Origin: Litorivita sp040371945
GTDB lineage: Bacteria; Pseudomonadota; Alphaproteobacteria; Rhodobacterales; Rhodobacteraceae
NCBI RefSeq assembly: GCF_040371945.1
Contig: NZ_BAABWS010000001.1
Location: 1,612,001 to 1,676,000, forward strand
DNA length: 64,000 nt
Direction: 5' to 3'
Below, one piece after another: positions 52,145 to 60,158 of the stretch (positions are counted from its first letter, which is position 1; each line of letters opens with the position of its first letter). The translations under genes were made by a program, and so were the position numbers. Under the pieces are notes generated by a model that was given only the letters and a program-made list of their open reading frames with translations, had not been told where the DNA came from and did no database searches.

Positions 52145-53089
52145 TTGGACATCCGCCAACTGAGATATTTCATCGCAATCGCCGAGGCGGGTTCGCTATC
52201 TTATGCGGCGCAAAAACTGCATATCGCGCAGCCCTCTCTCTCGCAGCACCTCGCCAATATGGAGCAAGAACTGGACGTGCAGCTTGTCGTTCGATCCTCG
52301 CGTGGGTCGGCACTGACGGCGGAGGGCGAAGTGCTTTTGCGCCACGCGCATGAGATCTGCGATAAATTGAAAAATTGCATGTCCGAAATGCGCGAATTAT
52401 CGAGCGAAATCGCCGGCAATGTGCGTTTTGGCATGCCCCCCTCTGTCTCGATGGTGATGTCCGTGCCCTTGGCCGAAACCGTGCGCATCGATTTGCCAAA
52501 TGTCCGGCTGCGTGCCAGCGAGGCGATGAGCGGGTTTATCAAAACGTGGATTGACGATGAAACCGTCGAGATCGGTTTTCTATACGACCTCAAGGCGGTC
52601 GAGCATCTGCGTGCGATCCATGTGCTTGATGAGCAGCTCTACTTCTTCTCCGCGCCCGATTGCTGGCCGCTAAAAACCACACCGGGAACACCGGTGCCGT
52701 TGCGCGATCTTGAGACTGTCGAATTGGTCCTTCCGGGCGAGCCGCACGGGCTGCGCCGGATTATCAATCAAGCTGCGGAGAAAGCGGGTGTCAGCCTGAA
52801 TGTGGTGACCGAGCTGGATGCGATGACGCAGATCAAGGAACTGGTCGCGCGCGGCTCTGGATTTTCGATCTTTGCCCCCGCGGCTTGCCATGATTTTGTT
52901 GCGGCCGGACGGCTTTTGAAGGCACCGATCATTGATCCGGTAATCTCGCGCCCTGTCTATCTGGTCCGCAATCCGGCCTTTACCCAAAGCCGAGCCTGCG
53001 CCGCGATCGAAAAAGCAACGCTCAAGGTTGCCGCCGATATGGTCGGGCGCGGCATTTGGGAAGGTGATCTGGTTTGGTCGGGCGCCTAG
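52145..53089 (+). CDS. LysR-family transcriptional regulator (second)
   Basis: A 314-residue regulator starting at TTG 52145 (LDIRQLRYFIAIAEAGSLSYAAQKLHIAQPS), with GGGAG about seven bases upstream; upstream in-frame GTG/ATG codons at 52031-52034 lack a site. The winged helix is at ~1-60, followed by a substrate-binding domain. MRELSSEIAGNVRFGMPPSVS resembles the NAC/CbbR-like group. It ends in a 4-base convergent overlap with the hydratase-like gene of the ich-mmgE pair. LysR regulators sit beside itaconate genes in Pseudomonas, so it may sense itaconate or a CoA ester (inference). Confidence 0.85.
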   Translation: MDIRQLRYFIAIAEAGSLSYAAQKLHIAQPSLSQHLANMEQELDVQLVVRSSRGSALTAEGEVLLRHAHEICDKLKNCMSEMRELSSEIAGNVRFGMPPSVSMVMSVPLAETVRIDLPNVRLRASEAMSGFIKTWIDDETVEIGFLYDLKAVEHLRAIHVLDEQLYFFSAPDCWPLKTTPGTPVPLRDLETVELVLPGEPHGLRRIINQAAEKAGVSLNVVTELDAMTQIKELVARGSGFSIFAPAACHDFVAAGRLLKAPIIDPVISRPVYLVRNPAFTQSRACAAIEKATLKVAADMVGRGIWEGDLVWSGA

Positions 53090-53907
53090 CTTGCGGTAGC
53101 GCTCATCGTGACGATATTCGCCTCAACTTCGCGCAGGCGCAGCTCAAGCCCGCCCGCCGCCGGACGCGCCTCGATCATCGCCGGACGATCACAGATCAAG
53201 GGCGACAGGCCGCGATATGAGAACTGTGCCGGAACCCGCCCCATGATGTCGCAGGCCAGATGCATCATCCACGTCGCTTGCAACGGGCCGTGAACCACCA
53301 ATCCGCCATAGCCTTCGACACCCGTCGCATAGGGGTGGTCATAATGGATGCGGTGGCCGTTGAACGTCATCGCCGAGTAGCGAAACAGCATGGTCGACGT
53401 GGGCAGCACCGCACGGCTTTCGGCTTTCGGCCAATCCTCGGCGCGGGCTGGCACGTTCGGCGGTTCGTCATCCGACGGGTCTTCGCGGTAAACGATGGTC
53501 TGCACCTCTTCGATGCGCAGCTCATCCGCACACGAATAGCGATGCTCCAGCTCGACAAAGCCAAGCCGCCCGCTGCGCCCCTCTTTGTAGCGCAGATCGC
53601 GCAGCGTCGTGCTGCGGGTGATCTGCTCGCCCGCGAAAAGCCCCTGATGCGAGGTGATCTTGCCGCCCGCCCACATCCGGCGCGCCAAACCAAGGTCGGG
53701 CAACACAAGCCCCTTGCGCGGATGGCCATCGCGCCCAAGCTGGCTTGGCTCAAGGATGTCGGGGCAAAGGCACCATTGCAGGCAAGGCGATGCTTCGCCC
53801 GCGCAATGTTGCGGCCCCAAGGTTGCACGAAATTCCGCGGCGCGGCGCGCGGTGATCTGATCCTCGCTTTGCCAAGCGCGGCCAATCCAATCCTGAGCGA
53901 TATTCAT
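53086..53907 (-). CDS. MaoC-like hydratase, itaconyl-/mesaconyl-C4-CoA hydratase type
   Basis: A 273-residue protein with two hotdog domains, the size and layout of mesaconyl-C4-CoA hydratase (Meh) and itaconyl-CoA hydratase (Ich). SAMTFNGHRIHYDHPYATGVEGYGGLVVHGPLQATWM (in part) holds the catalytic His/Asp of the second domain. GLVLPDLGLARRMWAGGKI and ITRSTTLRDLRYKEGRSGRLGFVELEHRY (in part) are in the first. It would form citramalyl-CoA from itaconyl- or mesaconyl-CoA. It overlaps the MmgE/PrpD gene by 4 bases and is transcribed with it. Confidence 0.82.
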   Translation of the reverse strand: MNIAQDWIGRAWQSEDQITARRAAEFRATLGPQHCAGEASPCLQWCLCPDILEPSQLGRDGHPRKGLVLPDLGLARRMWAGGKITSHQGLFAGEQITRSTTLRDLRYKEGRSGRLGFVELEHRYSCADELRIEEVQTIVYREDPSDDEPPNVPARAEDWPKAESRAVLPTSTMLFRYSAMTFNGHRIHYDHPYATGVEGYGGLVVHGPLQATWMMHLACDIMGRVPAQFSYRGLSPLICDRPAMIEARPAAGGLELRLREVEANIVTMSATAS

Positions 53908-55202
53908 ATGCCTGTCCTTATGTGTTGGCCCAGCTCGGCCGCTGGCACATCCGAGGCGCTAAGCACCGGATCGAGGCGGGATGCGGCATCGCCCAAAAGC
54001 GCGCGCGACTTGGCAATCAGCCGCTCGCTTAACGCGCAGGCATCAGACCCCTTCGCCAGATCATAGGCAAAGCCAAGCCGCGTGCCATCCGTCAAAACCA
54101 CCGCGCCTTCGGCCTGCATATCCGACAGCTCCGCATCGCCCGACACCGCGACGCGGCGCGCAATATCGCCAAGCGCCGCCTCGCCTGCCGCCGCATCGGT
54201 GTAGCTGCCGAACGCGCCCGTATCGCGCCCCATGAACACCATCGCCGCCAGCCACGCATAGCTGAATTTCACCTCCAATCCGGTCGCTGGCTTGGCAATA
54301 TTGCACACCGAAAGCCAGCGCGGATTTGTGCGCAATGTGATGGTCTCGATGGTTTCCGGCGCCAGAGGCAAGAGCGCGCGCAGCCCCTCGATCATCGCAT
54401 GGGTGCCATGGCAGCAGGCGTGGAATTTATAGCTGATGGCGGGGAAAATCCATTCGCCAACAGGGGCGACATCAGGCTGCGGCGCGTCGCTATGGGTGGC
54501 GACAAACCCCTGCGCGCCCATCAAACCGTCCTCGCAAGAGGTCATCCCGAGCCGTGCCAGTTGCGCCGCCTCGACGCCATTGGACGCAGCGATGCCCGCA
54601 TTGAGCGGCTTGCCCATCGTGCCGAATTGCGACTTCAGCCCCGACGCGCGGGTCGCACAAAGCCCGAGCGCGGCGCGCATCTGCGCGCGCGACAACCCCA
54701 TCAACCGCCCCGCCGCAAGCGTCGCGCCAAAAGCGCCCGCCGTGGCCGTTTGATGAAAGCCGCGATTGTAATGCCCGTTGCCCAAAACCAGCCCGACGCG
54801 AATGGCCGCTTCTGCCCCCAAAAGAAACGCCGCAATGATCTGGGATTTGGTCGCGCCCTCGGCCTCTCCTGCGGCCAGAGCGGCGGGATAAATGCCAACG
54901 GACAAATGGCCGACATGGGCAAAATGCGTATCGTCAAAATCAATCGCATGGCTGATCGTGCCGTTGACAAGCGCGGCCATCCGCGCCGGAGCCAACCCGC
55001 CGCCAAACACCGAAGCCACCCCCGCGCCGCCCTCGGCCTGCATGAAGGCTCTCATCTTTTGCGCCACCGGCTCGCTGCTGCCTGCGTGGCCGCAAACCAT
55101 CCAGTCGAACAAAGAGTTGCGCGCCGCCTCCAACGGGCCGCTGGGGATATCGACCTCGGGCAGATCCGCCAGATCGAGTAGGGTTGTCATCACGCCGCTC
55201 AT
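53904..55202 (-). CDS. MmgE/PrpD family protein
   Basis: A 432-residue protein of the 2-methylcitrate dehydratase/cis-aconitate decarboxylase fold. The ATG at 55202 (MSGVMTTLLDLADLP) follows AGGAGG by five bases. FDDTHFAHVGHLSVGIYPAALAAGE is the family's central helix block with the Asp/His cluster; GLCATRASGLKSQFGTMGKPLNAGIAASNGVEAAQLA (in part) and FHACCHGTHAMIEGL follow. An MmgE/PrpD gene of unknown role also occurs in the Pseudomonas itaconate operon as I recall it. Possible reactions are dehydration of a citramalate- or methylcitrate-like acid, or decarboxylation. Confidence 0.88.
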   Translation of the reverse strand: MSGVMTTLLDLADLPEVDIPSGPLEAARNSLFDWMVCGHAGSSEPVAQKMRAFMQAEGGAGVASVFGGGLAPARMAALVNGTISHAIDFDDTHFAHVGHLSVGIYPAALAAGEAEGATKSQIIAAFLLGAEAAIRVGLVLGNGHYNRGFHQTATAGAFGATLAAGRLMGLSRAQMRAALGLCATRASGLKSQFGTMGKPLNAGIAASNGVEAAQLARLGMTSCEDGLMGAQGFVATHSDAPQPDVAPVGEWIFPAISYKFHACCHGTHAMIEGLRALLPLAPETIETITLRTNPRWLSVCNIAKPATGLEVKFSYAWLAAMVFMGRDTGAFGSYTDAAAGEAALGDIARRVAVSGDAELSDMQAEGAVVLTDGTRLGFAYDLAKGSDACALSERLIAKSRALLGDAASRLDPVLSASDVPAAELGQHIRTGI

Positions 55203-55482
55203 CAATGCCTCCTGCCGATGGGCGCAAACGAAGCAAAGCCCCTTGCACCGTTCCGGCCGCACTTTTTGATCACTTTTTGTCACTTCAAACTATGGCACAG
55301 CAGCCCGAAAACACGGCCATAGGATAAACCAACACTCGATATTCAACCAAGCTATGCCGCCGCACGGGCGACCTCAAGTGACGGGGATTTTCGGAACGAT
55401 ATATGCACAAGCGCCAATCTTGATTTCAGGCTCGCGCTCGAAATCTGCACCCATGCGCCTCTTTGATGTATCAAAAAGAAAA
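55203..55482. promoter_or_regulatory. Upstream region of the MmgE/PrpD operon with phased repeats
   Basis: At 55260-55284 the plus strand carries CACTTTTTGAT-CACTTTTTGT-CACTT, three copies of CACTT spaced about 11 bases, one helical turn. This is ~58 bases upstream of the MmgE/PrpD start. Phased repeats of this kind suggest a regulator binding to one face of the DNA, perhaps the neighbouring LysR. The rest (to the tRNA-Lys) shows nothing else. Confidence 0.4.
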
Positions 55483-55558
55483 TGGTGAGCCCGTCCGGGT
55501 TCGAACCGGAGACCTACTGATTAAAAGTCAGTTGCTCTACCAACTGAGCTACAGGCCC
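55483..55558 (-). tRNA. tRNA-Lys (TTT)
   Basis: A 76-base cloverleaf on the minus strand with encoded CCA. The acceptor is GGGCCTG/CGGGCTC (two wobbles), the D arm GCTC...GAGC, and the anticodon arm ACTGA-CTTTTAA-TCAGT with anticodon TTT. The T arm is TCCGG-TTCGAAC-CCGGA. It reads lysine AAA/AAG codons. Confidence 0.95.
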
Positions 55559-55665
55559 ACTGGAGGCGCTTCTAGAAATACCTAGAGGCAGGGTCAACCC
55601 CGAAAAAACAAGAATTGTCATCGCTTGGCTGGATTCATCAATCCGGCGGGTCTATATGCGGTTTC

Positions 55666-56499
55666 ATGAGCGCTCAAAACCATATCGATATGCCTTTCAT
55701 GAAGATGCACGGGCTGGGAAATGACTTTGTTGTCATTGATTCCCGCGCCTATGCCCATGACGTCACGGAAGCGCTCGTGCGGGCCGTGGGGCACCGGCAT
55801 ATGGGAATCGGGTTTGACCAACTGGCGGTGATCGAAGCCGCGCCGCAGGCCGATGCGCATCTGGTTTTCTACAATTCCGACGGCTCGCGCTCGGCGGCTT
55901 GCGGCAATGCCACCCGATGTATCGCGCGCCACATCATGGACGAGAGCGGCAAAACCGAGTTGCACCTGACGACCGAGCGCGGCGATCTTTATGCAGAGGA
56001 TGCGGGCGGCGGGCTGACCTCGGTCAACATGGGCGCGCCGCAGCTTGAGTGGCAAGACATCCCCTTGGCCGAGGCGATGGAGACGCTTGAATTGCCCATC
56101 GAGGGAGGCCCCACCGCCACCGGCATGGGCAATCCGCATTGCACGTTTTTTGTCGAGGACGCCGAACGCGTCGCGCTCGAAGACTTCGGCCCGCGCTATG
56201 AGCATCATCCGCTTTATCCGCAGCGCACCAATGTGCAGGTCGCCTCGCTGATCGGTCCTGACCATTTGCGCATGCGCGTGTGGGAGCGCGGCGTGGGCGT
56301 CACCATGGCGTCTGGCTCGTCGTCCTGCGCCACCGCCGTTGCCGCCGCGCGGCGCGGCCTGACGGGGCGGCGCGTTTTGGTCGAACTGGACGGCGGCAGC
56401 CTCGAGATCGACTGGCGCGAGGATGGCGTTTGGATGACCGGCGCGACGATGCATGTCGCAAACGGCACGCTCACCGCGCAGTTTCTTGCCTCCCTGTGA
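55666..56499 (+). CDS. dapF: Diaminopimelate epimerase
   Basis: A 277-residue PLP-independent racemase that converts LL- to meso-diaminopimelate. The ATG at 55666 (MSAQNHIDMPFMKMHGLGNDFVV) is chosen, though the ribosome binding site is weak and the Met at 55690 is possible. The two catalytic Cys are in DGSRSAACGNATRC (~70-84) and SGSSSCATAVAA (~220). GMGNPHCTFFVED and YEHHPLYPQRTNVQ are conserved. Its stop overlaps the mtaB start (TGATG), giving a dapF-mtaB pair common in Rhodobacteraceae. Confidence 0.95.
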   Translation: MSAQNHIDMPFMKMHGLGNDFVVIDSRAYAHDVTEALVRAVGHRHMGIGFDQLAVIEAAPQADAHLVFYNSDGSRSAACGNATRCIARHIMDESGKTELHLTTERGDLYAEDAGGGLTSVNMGAPQLEWQDIPLAEAMETLELPIEGGPTATGMGNPHCTFFVEDAERVALEDFGPRYEHHPLYPQRTNVQVASLIGPDHLRMRVWERGVGVTMASGSSSCATAVAAARRGLTGRRVLVELDGGSLEIDWREDGVWMTGATMHVANGTLTAQFLASL

Positions 56500-57776
56500 T
56501 GCAAAATCCGCCCAAATTCACCACCCTCGGGTGCCGCCTGAACGCCTATGAAACCGAGGCGATGAAGGACCTCGCGGCGCAAGCGGGCATGGAGGGCGCG
56601 GTCATCGTCAACACCTGCGCCGTCACCGCCGAGGCCGTGCGCAAAGCCCGTCAGGAAATCCGCAAACTGCGCCGCGACAACCCCGATGCGCAGATCATCG
56701 TCACCGGATGCGCCGCCCAAACCGAACCGCAAACCTTTGCCGCCATGGCCGAGGTCGACCGCGTCATCGGCAATACCGAAAAGATGCAGGCGGGCACTTG
56801 GACACGGCTTGCCGCCGAAACCGGCCCTGATTTCATTGGCCAAACCGAACGCGTCGCGGTTGATGACATCATGTCCGTGACCGAAACGGCAGGGCATTTG
56901 ATCGACGGATTTGGCACCCGAAGCCGCGCCTATGTGCAGGTGCAAAACGGATGCGATCACCGCTGCACCTTTTGCATCATTCCCTATGGCCGCGGCAATT
57001 CGCGCTCGGTCCCTGCGGGGGTTGTGGTCGATCAAATCAAACGCTTGGTGGACAAGGGATTTAACGAGGTCGTTTTGACGGGCGTCGACCTGACATCATG
57101 GGGGGCTGACCTGCCTGCCGCGCCGCGCCTTGGCGATCTGGTGATGCGGATCCTCAAACTGGTGCCGGACCTGCCGCGGCTGCGCATCTCCTCGATCGAC
57201 AGCATCGAGGTCGATGAAAACCTGATGGCCGCCATCGCGACCGAGCCGCGATTGATGCCGCATCTGCACCTGAGCCTGCAACACGGCGACGATATGATCC
57301 TCAAACGCATGAAGCGCCGCCATCTGCGCGATGATGCGATCCGCTTTGCGCAAGAGGCGATCCGCCTGCGCCCCGACATGACCTTTGGTGCCGATATCAT
57401 CGCGGGGTTTCCCACCGAGACCGAAGAGATGTTTGAAAACTCCCTGCGGCTGGTGGAGGATTGCAGCCTCACATGGCTCCATGTCTTTCCCTATTCGCCG
57501 CGCCAAGGCACCCCCGCCGCCCGCATGCCCGCCGTGGACGGACGCGCGATCAAAGAACGCGCCGCGCGGCTGCGGGCAGCGGGCGATGCGCGCGTGCAGC
57601 GCCACCTTGCCGCGCAGATCGGCAATACCCATCGCGTGTTGATGGAAAACCCGCATATGGGCCGCACCGAGCAATTCACCGAAGTGACTTTCGCCGCGCC
57701 GCAAACCGAAGGGCAGATTGTCACCGCCGTGATCACCGGCCTCGACGCCCATCAACTCACCGCGATTACCCCCTAG
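56499..57776 (+). CDS. mtaB: tRNA t6A37 methylthiotransferase MtaB
   Basis: A 425-residue radical-SAM methylthiotransferase that converts t6A37 to ms2t6A37 in tRNAs reading ANN codons. The N-terminal UPF0004 domain has three Cys (TLGCRLNAYET, VNTCAVTAEA, VTGCAAQTEP) for an auxiliary 4Fe-4S cluster. The radical SAM motif is CDHRCTFCIIPYGRG (~150). EVVLTGVDLTSWG and LHLSLQHGDDMILKRMKR match MtaB. A C-terminal TRAM-like end closes it. Starts inside the dapF stop codon. Confidence 0.94.
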   Translation: MQNPPKFTTLGCRLNAYETEAMKDLAAQAGMEGAVIVNTCAVTAEAVRKARQEIRKLRRDNPDAQIIVTGCAAQTEPQTFAAMAEVDRVIGNTEKMQAGTWTRLAAETGPDFIGQTERVAVDDIMSVTETAGHLIDGFGTRSRAYVQVQNGCDHRCTFCIIPYGRGNSRSVPAGVVVDQIKRLVDKGFNEVVLTGVDLTSWGADLPAAPRLGDLVMRILKLVPDLPRLRISSIDSIEVDENLMAAIATEPRLMPHLHLSLQHGDDMILKRMKRRHLRDDAIRFAQEAIRLRPDMTFGADIIAGFPTETEEMFENSLRLVEDCSLTWLHVFPYSPRQGTPAARMPAVDGRAIKERAARLRAAGDARVQRHLAAQIGNTHRVLMENPHMGRTEQFTEVTFAAPQTEGQIVTAVITGLDAHQLTAITP

Positions 57777-57830
57777 CGCCCTGGCCATGCGCAGGCTAGC
57801 AATGTCGCATCACAGCCGGAGCCCCGCGAC

Positions 57831-58472
57831 ATGCACCAAAACCCGATCTATCACAGCGCCAGCGCCGCCCAGAATATCGATTTTGCGCGCGGCGTCGGCT
57901 TTGGCATGCTCACGGTGAACGGCCCCGAGGGTGCGCCGCCGCTGGTCGGGCATATTCCCTTTTTGCTCGACGCGGACGGGCGCAGCGCCGAACTGCATCT
58001 GGTGCGTTCCAACCCGATTGCCCGCGCCGCCAAATCCGGCCCCCTGCCCGCCCGCTTGGCCGTCCAAGGCCCGCATGGCTATGTCTCGCCCGATTGGTAT
58101 GGCATCGACCATCAGGTGCCGACATGGAACTATGTCGCGGTCCATTTGACCGGCCATCTGGAGATGTTGGAGCAACAGGAAATCGGCGGCGTTCTGGACC
58201 GGCTCTCGGCCCAAAATGAGGCTCTACTCTTGCCCAAAACGCCTTGGACCATGGATAAGATGCCCGAAGACATCACCGCGAAAATGCTGCGCCAGATCGT
58301 GCCGATGCGCCTCACGGTGGCGCAGGTCGAGGGCACATGGAAATTTTCGCAAAACAAACCCGAGGCCGCGCGTATCGGCGCCGCTGATCATATGGACGCC
58401 CACGGCTTTGGCTCCGAGCCGCGCATCTTGTCCGCGATGATGCGCTGCCCGCCCGAAACAAGCGAAAACTAG
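57831..58472 (+). CDS. PaiB-family FMN-binding protein
   Basis: A 213-residue protein of the 'FMN-binding negative transcriptional regulator' family. MHQNPIYHSASAAQNIDFARGVGFGML, HIPFLLD and YVSPDWYGIDHQVPTWNYVAVHLTGHLE (in part) are diagnostic; MRLTVAQVEGTWKFSQNKPEAARIGAADHM (in part) is the C-terminal block. The fold is a split-barrel flavin protein; the regulator label comes from Bacillus PaiB and may not apply. Its end overlaps the convergent methyltransferase gene by 4 bases. Confidence 0.88.
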   Translation: MHQNPIYHSASAAQNIDFARGVGFGMLTVNGPEGAPPLVGHIPFLLDADGRSAELHLVRSNPIARAAKSGPLPARLAVQGPHGYVSPDWYGIDHQVPTWNYVAVHLTGHLEMLEQQEIGGVLDRLSAQNEALLLPKTPWTMDKMPEDITAKMLRQIVPMRLTVAQVEGTWKFSQNKPEAARIGAADHMDAHGFGSEPRILSAMMRCPPETSEN

Positions 58473-59587
58473 GGCAAAGGATCGGTGCGGTAGAGCCGCA
58501 CCTTGAGGCCGCCATGGGCAATCGGCGCGCCATGGGGCAAAAACGGCAGACCCGTGGCGCGGGCGAACCCCGCCTCATTGGTGACAATCCCGACGCGCCA
58601 GCCCGAAAACCGCTCCATCAACACTTTGCCAAGGGCGCCGTAAACACCGAAAAGCAGGTTCTTGTTGCCGATCCGTGCACCGTAGGGCGGGTTGACGATC
58701 ACGAGGCCTTTGGGCCCGTCGGGCGGGGTGATATCGCTCACCGCCTTGACCTCGAAGTGGCTGATATGCGCGACGCCCGCCGCCTCGGCATTGGCCGCGC
58801 TCATCCGCACCGCGCCCGCATCACGATCAGAGCCGTAAAACCTCAAATCAGTCTCTAACCTTGCCGAACCCGCACGCATGTCGGCCCAGACCTGCGGATC
58901 AAAAGTCGCCAGTTGCTCAAATGCGAAATGACGTGAACGCCCCGGATTAAGGCCAAGCGCGATCTCTGCCGCCTCCAAAACGAAGGTGCCCGATCCGCAC
59001 ATCGGATCATAGACCGGCTCGCGCCCGTCATAGCCGCATTCCGACAGCATCAGCGCCGCCAAAGTCTCGCGCATCGGGGCCTTATTCACCGCTGGCTTGT
59101 GGCCACGTTTGTGCAGGCTCTCACCGGAGGTATCGACACTAAACTGCACTTTATTGTCGTCGATCCGCACCTTGAGACAGATCGGCGCATCGCTCGCCAG
59201 CGTCGCGCCAAAGCTTTCGACAAGCGCCTTTTCGATCCGCTGCACCGCCGCGCCCGCGTGATAGATTTTCGACTTCTTCGAGGTTGTCACCTCGACCCGC
59301 ACCGGCACATCAGGGCGCAGCACCGCCGCCCAATCAAATTTGCGGCTGCGTTTATCAAGCTGCGCCAGATGAAAGGCCATGAAGTTGCCGAAACGGGCCA
59401 AGACGCGCCCCGCGCCGCGAAGCTCCAGATTGGCGCGCCACACATCGGGCCATCCGCCCTCGATCGTCACGCCGCCTCCTGTGGCCACAGGGTTGGCAAA
59501 GCCTTTGGCGTGCACTTCGGCCAAAAGCGCCGCCTCCAAACCAGGGGCGCAGGCGAGGAAAATCTCAAAGGGATCGGATGTGCTCAT
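58469..59587 (-). CDS. THUMP-domain class I RNA methyltransferase
   Basis: A 372-residue protein. The ATG at 59587 (MSTSDPFEIFLACAPGLEAALLAEVHAKGF) has AAGGGGG upstream. A THUMP domain (~40-165) precedes a class I SAM methyltransferase domain: YDPMCGSGTFVLEAAEIALGLNPGR (SAM site) and VIVNPPYGARIGNK (NPPY, amino-group methylation). This is the layout of the N-terminal half of RlmL and of YpsC-type enzymes, which make m2G in 23S rRNA or tRNA. The exact target cannot be fixed from sequence. Confidence 0.87.
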   Translation of the reverse strand: MSTSDPFEIFLACAPGLEAALLAEVHAKGFANPVATGGGVTIEGGWPDVWRANLELRGAGRVLARFGNFMAFHLAQLDKRSRKFDWAAVLRPDVPVRVEVTTSKKSKIYHAGAAVQRIEKALVESFGATLASDAPICLKVRIDDNKVQFSVDTSGESLHKRGHKPAVNKAPMRETLAALMLSECGYDGREPVYDPMCGSGTFVLEAAEIALGLNPGRSRHFAFEQLATFDPQVWADMRAGSARLETDLRFYGSDRDAGAVRMSAANAEAAGVAHISHFEVKAVSDITPPDGPKGLVIVNPPYGARIGNKNLLFGVYGALGKVLMERFSGWRVGIVTNEAGFARATGLPFLPHGAPIAHGGLKVRLYRTDPLP

Positions 59588-59825
59588 CCCCCTTCGATAC
59601 AATCAAATCCCGCCCGCCGCGACCGGAAACTGAAACCGCCAAAGCGCGGCTGCGCGCCGCGGGTTTGGGCGCGGCGTGGCGGTCCGGATCATGCGTGCGT
59701 TCAGGTCCACCCGCCCGCAGGATCGCCCGAGGCACAGGGGCATATCACCGCCCTCACATGGCCGCGACGCGCGGGGGATGGGATTTCTGCACCGCCCCGC
59801 TTCAGCGTGCCGAGGCGGCGCACTG

Positions 59826-60158
59826 TCAGAGCGAGATATAGATGCGGCCGTCCTCGACTTTTACGGGAAAGCTCGCGGTCTGGCCTTCATCTGCGCCTTG
59901 AGCAGAGCCGGTTTCCAGCGAAATCACCCAATTGTGCAGGGGGCAAGTGACGCATCCGTCATGCACGATCCCTTGGCTCAAAGGTCCGTTCTTATGCGGG
60001 CATTTATCTTCGAGCGCGAAGATGCGGTCGTCGCCGGTGCGAAACACCGCGACCGTCATATCGCCGCGCTTGACGCAGCGCGCGCCTTGGCGCGGAATGT
60101 CGGTGACGACCCCCACAAGGGTCCAGCTCAAGGTCTCGGCGGTTGCTTGCATGTTCAT
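59826..60158 (-). CDS. nirD: Assimilatory nitrite reductase small subunit
   Basis: A 110-residue Rieske-type protein. CPHKNGPLSQGIVHDGCVTCPLHNW contains the CxH...CxxH ligands of a 2Fe-2S cluster in part. MNMQATAETLSWTLVGVVTDIPRQ (in part) is a typical NirD start. It overlaps nirB by four bases and forms NADH nitrite reductase with it. The 238-base gap beyond it, to the methyltransferase gene, shows nothing I can name. Confidence 0.94.
   Translation of the reverse strand: MNMQATAETLSWTLVGVVTDIPRQGARCVKRGDMTVAVFRTGDDRIFALEDKCPHKNGPLSQGIVHDGCVTCPLHNWVISLETGSAQGADEGQTASFPVKVEDGRIYISL

Noticed and set aside
27865..55558. Prophage or integrative element between the two tRNA genes
   Set aside because: No integrase, transposase, phage structural or conjugation genes were seen, and no direct repeat of the tRNA ends was found.
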